Source: Volvox africanus | Lineage: Eukaryota; Chlorophyta; Chlorophyceae; Chlamydomonadales; Volvocaceae | Direction of reading: 5' to 3' | DNA: 64,000 nucleotides | NCBI GenBank assembly: GCA_030268105.1 | Contig: BSDZ01000003.1 | Coordinates: 7,030,501 to 7,094,500 of the forward strand | In this document: in pieces, positions 52,096-61,300 of the stretch | How positions within the stretch are numbered: the first letter of the stretch is position 1 | Layout: each line of letters starts with the position of its first letter | The notes under the pieces: generated by a model | The model's database searches: none | What the model saw: the letters and a program-made list of their open reading frames with translations, nothing else | What the model was told of the DNA's origin: nothing | Made by a program: the position numbers and the translations under genes

Positions 52096-52982
52096 CAAAA
52101 GCAGCCCCCCGGCATCCCCTCCAGGGCGAGTCTGGGGCTCCTCTTTCCAGCAGGTCCTGGCCGGGTCACGTCCTCGCATGACAATAGTTCATAATCCTCC
52201 TTGGACGCGTGTGTGTACGTGTGTGAGTACGTGTGTGTGTGTGCACATGTATGTGCCTGAGCTTTACAACAAATTCACCAACATACCGCTGGAGGTAACC
52301 TTTGCATAACTGTGGGTTACCTAAAACTCGTTCCTTGTGATCCCCCTAATCCAATCACTGACAACCTAAAGCCATGAGGCACCGCAGCCACCCCCTTCGT
52401 CGCCGTCCAGACAGTCAAGGAACAAAGTCAGGGACAGCCACGAACGCAGAGTGCGGGGAGGGGTCTAAGAGCGTTTGGTCATCTTATCGATGTCACAACG
52501 CCAGCGCTACGCCAACGCCAGCGCTGCGGGAGGTTCTACGAGATCCTCTATTGCCGGATGAGACGCAACTCCTACTGGCAAGGCGTCTCTGACTGTCCCC
52601 ACCACCAACGCTTGCGTCTTATCTGTTTCATTCTGAACCTCCTGGCGGCGGCGCACACAATGTGCAACATCACACACAAGATAGGTCGAGTAAACCTGCC
52701 TGCGCGCCTGACTGAAGTGATCGATTGATTGATCGATTGATCGATTGGCTCTTCCGTACGCTCAGAGCCGCAGCGGACAAAAGCTCCAACGTGTCCTCCA
52801 AGCCCATTTACTTATGCACCACCACCACCACGACGACCACCGACCCCTATTATCGCCACCAACGATTCGGGCCTCGTGGCTCCCAAACCTAGCAGGATGT
52901 ACAAGAAGGCGTAAAAACCTGATACAGCGCTTCGTCCGTCCGTCTGCCCGGCTGTCCGTCCGTAGACACTATCCTCACGCAG

Positions 52983-52993
52983 TTACAGTTACA
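52983..52993 (-). terminator. Candidate polyadenylation signals TGTAA (two copies)
   Basis: TGTAACTGTAA on the minus strand lies about 115 nt after the stop codon of the PHD gene. TGTAA is the main poly(A) signal of chlorophycean green algae. Confidence 0.45.
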
Positions 52994-53107
52994 GCATGGC
53001 ACAGCACAGCATAGCACGGACAGGACAGCACAGAACAGAACTTCACAACACAGCGATGCCGCACCGCACTGCACTGCACTGGAATATCCACACTGGCCCT
53101 CCCGGGG

Positions 53108-53337
53108 TCACCGCTTGCCAGCTGGCGAAAACAAATCCGGATTATAGTCGTCGTCTTCCTCGAGCTCGTCCTCTCCGGGGGCAGCTGGAGCCACACCGAA
53201 CAGCTGCTTGTGGAGCTCCGTGTAGTTCACCTTATGGCGGCACCACATGGTAACATGGATGGCAAGATGAATACTCGAAGTACTCGAAGAACCTTACGAC
53301 AGCACTGATGAATGGACTTGGACTATGTACTTGTTCC

Positions 53338-53408
<71 letters not shown>

Positions 53409-55390
53409 TGTGTGTGCCAACATAGCACATGTCTATGAGGTGAGCTAATTTGTAATGCAGAGCCGAGAACTGGAAACGAAGAGAGAGAGAGACAGAGATA
53501 GCAAAGAGGCAGAGGGAGAGGCGAAAAGATATATATATATATATATGTGTGTATATATGTGTGTGTATATATATATGTGTGTGTGTGTAAAAATGTATAT
53601 TTGTAAGAATATATATGTGTGTGCGCCTGTACGTGTGCTTCTGAAGGCATTTTACGGAAGTGGTACTGGAGGAAGGCCACGAAAGGGGTCTCCCTTAACA
53701 GGATGAAATCCTCCCTGTGCTCTCTAGCGTAGTGGGGTTGGGTTGAGATGATAGTTGTGGTTGTGGCGGCGATGGTATATGCTCATCAAGTAAGGCCCAT
53801 GACAACTTAGATAAAGATACGGGTAATCACCTATCAACGAACACAGGGATGTGGCTCGTATGTGTCCAAAATAGGCAATCCATGGTCTCCGCCTGTCTTG
53901 GCTACTCTCCCACTCAATCATCGGTTCATATTTCCCCATATCCTCCCTCCCCTCCCCTCCCCTCCCTTCCTGCCACGGCCGTTTAAATTACCTGCTTACG
54001 CTGCCGCTTGCCCTCCGTGATCATCTCCATTGTCTCGCCCTCGCCGTCCTCCTCTCCGAGACCTTCCTCGTCGTCCCCGTCGGTCGCTATCTCCTCGTCC
54101 TCGTCCTCCTCGCCCAGGCCGCTGAGACCCGACTCCGCCTCCAGGCCCTCCATTACATCGTCCGAATCAACGTCATCGCCCTCCGAAGAAACATCCTCCT
54201 CGCCCTCACCGCCGTCAGCGCCCTCCTCCCCGCCATCACCGTCACCGGTGGCCGCAGCATCGCCAGCAGATTGAACGTCGTCTCCGCCTCCGTCGCCTGG
54301 TTCTCCGTCGCTGTTCGCTTCACTGGGCTCTGGAACAGCAGCAGCACCACCACCACCGCCAACACCACCACCACCAGCGGTATAGCGGCCATAACGTCGT
54401 CAGAGAGCAGAGGATTGAAGCGGATGTTGAGGAGGCATAGAGGCATAATTCAGGGAAAAGCTTTCGCGCTCTCAAACGCGAAAGCCTTCCATATGCCATC
54501 CATATGCCCATACCTTGCTGGCTGAGAGCAAAATAATTTAAAATGAAATCATCATCAAAACCAGGGCAAACAGAGAGACAGACAGACAGACAGATAGAGA
54601 TGAAAACAGCGTCGGATTCGCCGTTTACCATCAAAGCGACTGCCGCCGCCGCCACCGCCGCCACAGTAGCAGAAAGAGCAACAGCAACACACTCACCCCC
54701 TGCGAAGTCCTCGTCCTCCTCATCCTCTGAAGGGAGGTCCTCCGCAAGCCATCCGCCCGTGGCGGGGACCGCTCCTTGCGAAGGCGGCTTGATGCGACGA
54801 CGTGGCCGCCGACGCCGCTGCTTTCCGCCCCCGCTCCCGCTTCCGCCCTCCTCGTCCTCGCTTACTGTCGCCCAGAACAGCGAACAGTCAACACAAGCAG
54901 ATGCCAGACCGGCTCGGCAGCGCTACGGGCATTACGATCCATGTCTATGTCTATGTGCATGTGCATGTGCATGTGCATGTGCATGTGCATGCACCACTCA
55001 ACCAGTAATGACGAGGAGTGGGAGGCTTCAGCTGCCACCAGTAATCAAGGTAGGCGGGAAGGTAGGCAGGAGGTGTGGGGGTCAGGAAGGACCCAAACGC
55101 CATGGACCCGAACAGATCACATGGACAGTCCTAGCACCAGTGAGGGTTTCCCAATGAGATCCACCCCCTCTACCCCACCACACCCCGCCCCGCTCTTCTA
55201 CCGCACCGTCCCAGCCAAACCAAGCCAAGCCAAGCCCACCCCGCCCACCTCCACCGCCTTCCGTGTCCATCTCTCCGCCCGGCCCCGGGCCCTCGTCTGG
55301 TGTGGCGGACGGCGGCAAAATATTCGTCCACGGCTCGTTGATGTCGTATTCAATACCAAACTCCTCGTACAGCACGTCAAGGATGTCGGC
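53108..55390 (-). CDS. PHD gene, C-terminal exons
   Basis: Exons 55390-55249, 54864-54697, 54329-53992 and 53230-53108, with phases 1, 1 and 0 at the joins. They encode [12 protein letters not shown] and [11 protein letters not shown], then a basic stretch ([15 protein letters not shown]), [14 protein letters not shown], a long Asp/Glu-rich region, KRQRKQ, and [12 protein letters not shown] to [18 protein letters not shown]. The order matches the part of HAT3.1 between PHD and homeobox. Introns between them carry microsatellites, including GTGCAT repeats at 54953-54992. Confidence 0.82.
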
Positions 55391-58300
55391 CTGAACGGAC
55401 GCCAACGCCGACACAATTGCACAAACAAACTAGTCGCTCTATATACTTTAGAGGTCAGGCTACTTCCAGAGGGTCCATATCAAATCCGCCAATGATAATG
55501 GTAATGTGTGCGATGGTAATGTGTGCAATGGCCTTCATAATGTTTTTTGATTTGAATATTTGATTTGAATATCATCTACATAACATGCAAGAATGAATAA
55601 AATTAATCATTAAAATAATTATAATTACAATTAATAAATGAATTTCATCATTTCATGGATTAATGAGAGCTACACATGTACGCAAGTTAAATGTTGTGCG
55701 TACACACACACGCACACACACACATACACGTGCGCGCACAGGCACCCCCAGCCCCTAAACCCCCAAGCCACCAAGGTACCTTGCAATCGCAGGCGGGACA
55801 GAGCCAGCCCTCGTCCTCGGGAAGCTTAGACACGTCCACCGGGGGGTCCAGGCAGTTTTGGTGGAAAGCGCAGTTACACGGGCCGTCGCAGAGAATGACG
55901 TCATCGTCCTGTATGTGAAAGACACCCACAAAAAAGTGGAGTTAATGGAGTCATGATGACGAAGATGAACACTGACGAGAACACAACATAAAAAAATGAA
56001 ATAATCCAGGAGGCTACCATAGGCACACGGTATACGGGCAACGGCAAAAACAGGCGTCACGTGCCATCCGCACGTGCGGAATGGTAACAGTCCCCAAATG
56101 GGCTGGGAATGGTGACGCGATGCGAGTATGAACACGACACCTCAACCCGTAACCCTGTATTCATTCGTAAATCGTCTCAGCCGACTTGTTCCTGGCACAG
56201 TGCCCAGTTCGTTGACCCTTTACAAGATTGGCATCACGGCTACGCGGCGCAGGTTGGCAGGCTACGCAACTAGCTGATGTACAACTTCCCTTGAATACAG
56301 CATCCCAGGTACGCGCGCTTACACACACGCAGTCGTAGCGGCACATCCATGTCTTCACCACCGCTGCACACTCACATCCGCCATTTCGTAGCTGTGGCAC
56401 ACGGCGCAGAAGATATGGTGCTCCTCAAGCTCGCCCTCCTCATCAAACAGCTCCGCTGGAATGGAGCGAAGCCCTGGTGGCGCATCACAAAGCGCGAGCG
56501 CCTCCCGGATGGCGGCTCGGCGCCGCTCAAGTGCGACACGGCTGCGGTGCATGTCATACGTGAGCTGCACCTTTTTACGAGACCCACCGCGCCAACCTTC
56601 CGCCGCATATACTGCCAATGCATGCTCCTCCTGCGCGGTAACGATGTGACTTAGCGTGATGTGATAGCAATGTTATACAACCTAATACGACGATCATGCG
56701 GCATGCAGAATCCACTCCCGGCATTCCAGAAATATCCGCCGGGTTTGAGTGCCGATTTCGTTACATTCATGCTCTTGTCCTCTACCCACCGGCTGGTGAC
56801 GAACCCCCATTACCCTGGCCCTCGGATTTCAATATACCTGCTTGATGTGCTGCACCTGTCGCTTCACACGGCGCAGCAGCTGACGGTAGAACGCGACGCT
56901 GTTGCCCTTCTGTGGCGCCCCTGACGGTGGCGGAGTGCCGTTCTCATGGTCATGCTCCCCATCCGAGCCCGCCTCGGACTTCACAGCGGACAGAGAGGAA
57001 GAGGCCCGAATACAAACGTCAATGCAAAGAAGCCCCAGGAATTGACAACCAAATAATTGAAATGGAATGCATGTTTCAAGTATAATGTATGTTTTCAGTG
57101 ATCAGATTAAAGAAAGGGAAGGTGGAAAAGAGCCAGCTAGCACTGATCAATTGGAGCCAAGGCGAACAGTTCCCCGGTAAATGCCAAGGGAAAACAGCTC
57201 TCGCTGAGCGTGCTTAGTAATAAGGCTCGCGGCAGGATATGCACCTCATGCAGCCGCGGTTTTCTTATGGCGGAATTGGAAATTGCCACGTGTTTAAGGA
57301 ACCTGCTAGAATTCCCTACCCTTGTACGCCGCTTTCTGCGCATCCGTTGGCCGCCCTCGGAGGCAGACCGTGCCGATATCATCAAGGCATATTTTGAATA
57401 TTAAAACTTTCAGTGCGTTATACAGATGCTATTAACTTTGAGCCCGGTGAAAGGAAAACACAAGTAATCAGGACCGCACTCCAGTTGTCTGCTTAAATGA
57501 CTTTCGAATCTTTTTCATAAGATATCAATTCCTTGCTTGGTTTCTTATGAACTTACGAACATAACTTAAGAAATGGAGAAGTATGCACATCCCGTAAGAA
57601 AACTCATGACAACCGTTTGGAACCGGTTAGCTTAGTCCCGTTGGACATATGACACAATATGTGCAAGATCACATTAGTAGAACAAGGGACAAACTATGAT
57701 ATATTAATTTTCATTATTAGGGCCTGATCGTGACTGGCGGTCGCAACCTAATAGCTAAGGAGCCAAGCAAGCAAGCAAGCAAAAGCTTAAGCAAACTCCA
57801 AACAAAGTTCATCATTTAAAGAGGATATGTGCAGGTCGCAGGTAATATACTTGTACAGGGAATGTCAGTTCCAGCGTGGCGCATGACAACGTGAACACGC
57901 AGAGCTAAATAGAGCATGTTTGCTTCAGAGCTACGAGCTTAGGCTACGCGTCCGCCTAATGCTAGCTCGAAATGATATAGCCTGGGATGGCTAGAAAGTA
58001 CTTTGATCGGACAGGGTTCCGGCAAAATTATCCAACATGACGTCTTCCAAACACCGCAGCGGCCCTATCGCCATCACTAGCCCGACCACCACTACAGAAA
58101 TGAAATTAACACAGGCACCAGTTTTCTCCCGCGCGTGAAATGCATGTACCAAAACAGTTCCGCGCATGGACACGTGGATCATCCCCAACTCACTTACCTT
58201 CTCTCGCCCATCCGCTAGCCTCCGACGCTTTCTCTCCCGCCGCTGCTGCCGCTCCCGCTCCCGCTTTGCCGCCAGTGCCTGCTCCCGTCGCTGCTGCGCA

Positions 58301-61300
58301 GCCGCACCATCCAGCGGCGGCACCGACGTGATGCCTCCACCACCGCCACTACCGCCCGTCGCACCGACGGGTCCTGCACCTCCTCCCGCGCTCGCAAGTG
58401 TCGCCCCCGTTGTGGCCGCCACGGACGCTGCGCGCACCGGCGCCTCCCGCCGCCGGGACGACGGACCCATTGCCACCGCCGCCGCCGCTGCCGCCAGGCG
58501 CTCTTCCTTAAGCCGCTGCCGCCTCTGGCGCTCCCGCTCCCGCTTGATCGCCAGTTCTCGCTCCCGCCGCTCCTCCGCGGTTTCACTGGGGTTATCCACA
58601 CCACCAGTAGTCGTAAGCACCGTGGTTGCCGTACGACGGTGATTCCCCCCGTTCCTGCCACCATCTGAGCCACTGTCGTGGCCATCGGCAGTGCCGCCGT
58701 CGCCGTCACCTTCCTCGTCGAGCTCGTCTTCTGGATCCGTACCCGAAGTTATGTCCTCTGGCCGCCGTGCTGGCCGCCGCTCCCGCTTCACTCGCTGCGG
58801 TGGCTGCCGCCGTGAGTTATGCTCCTCACCTCCCTCGCCGTCACCTCCGCGTGGCTCACCCTCCCTGTCGTTCCCATCCTCATCAGGGTGATGTCCCATG
58901 CCGGAGGAAGTCGTGTAGCCGCTACCGCCGCCGCCGGCCGCCGAAGACGTCAGCCTGCCAGCGCCCCCTGATACGCCACCGCCACCGTCACCGCCGTCGC
59001 CATTCTGTCGCGCCATGCGCTCCTGCTTGAGCCGCAGCCGCCGCTGCCGCTCCCGTTCGCGTTTTACCGCCAGCTCCCGCTCGCGCTTCTCCGTCGGGGT
59101 CCCAATGAACTTCTGACGTGGCCGTTTCTGTCCTGACGGAGAGCCGGCGGCTTCACCACCGCTGGCAGTGCCACCGCCACCACCGCCGCCACCGCCGCCA
59201 CCATTGCTCGTCCCAAGGGCAATCGGCGTCGGCGTCGGTGGCGTCGAGATCACTGCAGGCGGTCGGCTTGGTGGCTGCAGTCGTACGATGGGGCCGCCGT
59301 TGGAGGGCGGCAATGGTGGCGGCAAGATGAGCGGGGGAAGCCCGGGCAGAGGGATGATGATCGAGCCTGGCGGCGCCTTGATTCCAGCCAGCGCCGCCGC
59401 CGCTGCACTCAGTGCGAATGGTAACGACTGCAACGTTGACGCTGCAGTCAATGGCGTCGCCGCAAGTGCTGGTGACACCGTCGCCGCCGCCGCCACTGGC
59501 GGGGACACCGCAGCTGTCCCAGCTGGCTTCGCGTCAACCACCTTGTTACCTGCTACCGCGGCTACAGCAGTTCCGTTGGCTGGCTTGCCTTCAGCACCGA
59601 CGCCGTTGGCATCGGCGGGGTTGCCGCCGCTCGTACCAGTGACAGTGGCGCCGCCGCCACTGACGGCCACGACGCTGGCGGGCTTTGTCTCGCCCGCCTC
59701 CGCCGACCCCCCATCCTCGCCGTCGCCGGTCATTACGGCGTCCGGATCCGTCAATGAACCTAACTGAGCCTCCACCCCCGGCCCCCTTTGCTCTTCCTGC
59801 GGCTCTCCCTCCCTCCGGACTCGCATTTCAAGCCGTTGCCGCCGCTCCCGCTCCCGTCGCCGCGCCAACTGCTGCTCATGACGCTCCTCCGGCGTCAAGT
59901 CCCGGTTTTCTGAGCCGGTTGTGCCAGCTGTGGTAGGCGCCCCCGGCCCGGCTTCCGCCGCTAGCGTTGGCGTTGGAGTTGGCGTCGGCGCCGGCGTTGG
60001 ATTCGGCGTCGGCGGCTTCAACGTTGTTGCCAACCCAGTCACCACCAGTCCCGCCGGCACAATGGCGGCGGCGGCGGCAGGCTGGCTGGCATCCGGGCTA
60101 GGCTGCGATGTCTGGCCGTCCGCTGCGGCTGGGTCTTGTTCTTGCTGCTGCTGTTTCGTTGACTGGCCGGCTTCACGCAGCTTCCGCTGCTCCGCGCGTC
60201 GCTGCCGCTCCCGCTCTCGCCGGCGTGCCAAGTCCCGCTGGTGGCGCTCGGCCGCAGACAGCTTGGCTTGTAGTTGCTGTTGTTGTTGCTGCTGTAGAAG
60301 TTGCTGCAATAGTTGCTGCTGTCGCTGCTGCAGCAGCTGCTGCTGCTGGTTTTGCTGGTTTACCTGCTGCTGTTGGTGCTGTAGGAGCTGCTGAAGCTGT
60401 ATCTTCTGCCGTTCGCGAGGATCCATCTCCGCGTTTTCATTGGCCTTGCCGCCAGCAACCCCGGCAACAGTTGTGACGCCCTCCCTTAACGCCGTGACGG
60501 CAGCAGCTGCTGCTGCAGCGGCAGCGGCAGCCGACAAACCGTTTCCAGAGGCTGCGGCAGTCGACAGGAGGCCATCGCTTCCATTCCTGTGTAACTGCAA
60601 CTCTTGCTTCGTCTTGAGCCGAAGCTCCGCCGCCTCACGGCGCATACGTCGAGCAGCCTCCCGTCGCCGTGCCAGCTGCGCCTGCCGCTTCGCCTCCGCC
60701 TCGTCTGATAGCTGGACCCCCCAACCGTATGTTCAACATGCGGATGGACGGGTAGGGTGGAAGTGAGTGAAGTCAACAAACCATCATGCGCGCATTGAAA
60801 ACACACATGCATTCAACGACGACGCACTCAATGTGCCCGTTTCCTCGAACAAGCCAGCCATCACTAGTGCACATCGGGGCTTACAGGTACCACTTCTGGG
60901 AGGAGGAGGAGAAGGAGGGGGGAAGTCGAAAAAAACGATTTTTTGTGCTGAGGAGCAGGGGGGGGGTGTATCCCCACCACTTCCGCGCTCCGCTCTTGCA
61001 CAATCAAGAATGTGTGTCGGCGCCTCGGCTTTATTAACAAACGTGGAGGGCGTGATAAATACATAAACTTAAACACTCAGTGGCAAAAAAGGTCATGGAA
61101 AGGGAAAACGCTCAGCCTCACAGCCGCGCTGAAGGTCCCTTGCCGATATGCATAAGGGTTCCCGCACAGAGGTGCCGGTATCGCTCATGCCGGCGCTTCC
61201 TTTCCCCTTATTCCATCGTTTCATCAGATGTCATCGGAGTCATATTCAAGTCAAGAGGAGTCAGTGGACCTATCCCAGAAATCGCCATATTAAGCCGCAA

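Larger units (their letters stand above)
49551..53107. other. Downstream region of the PHD gene, no firm gene
   Basis: 3.5 kb of host DNA with microsatellites and several weak coding candidates: a minus open frame 50444-50923 (159 codons), a minus frame 51275-51589, and a possible metalloprotease-like exon near 52050-52095. None has a recognisable family over a useful length. The part right of about 52970 is probably the 3' untranslated region of the PHD gene. Confidence 0.4.

Noticed and set aside
52500..52592. Homeodomain-like helix LREVLRDPLLPDETQLLLARR on the plus strand
   Set aside because: It is on the strand opposite to the PHD gene, ends in a stop before any recognition helix with WF..R, and has no splice context.
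53455..53680. Short open frames through AT/GT and CT/GT tracts
   Set aside because: They translate microsatellites and lie in an intron of the PHD gene.
58166..60476. Several long plus-strand frames (Ser/Pro/Arg-rich) over the PHD gene
   Set aside because: They are antisense shadows of GC-rich, low-complexity coding sequence on the minus strand.
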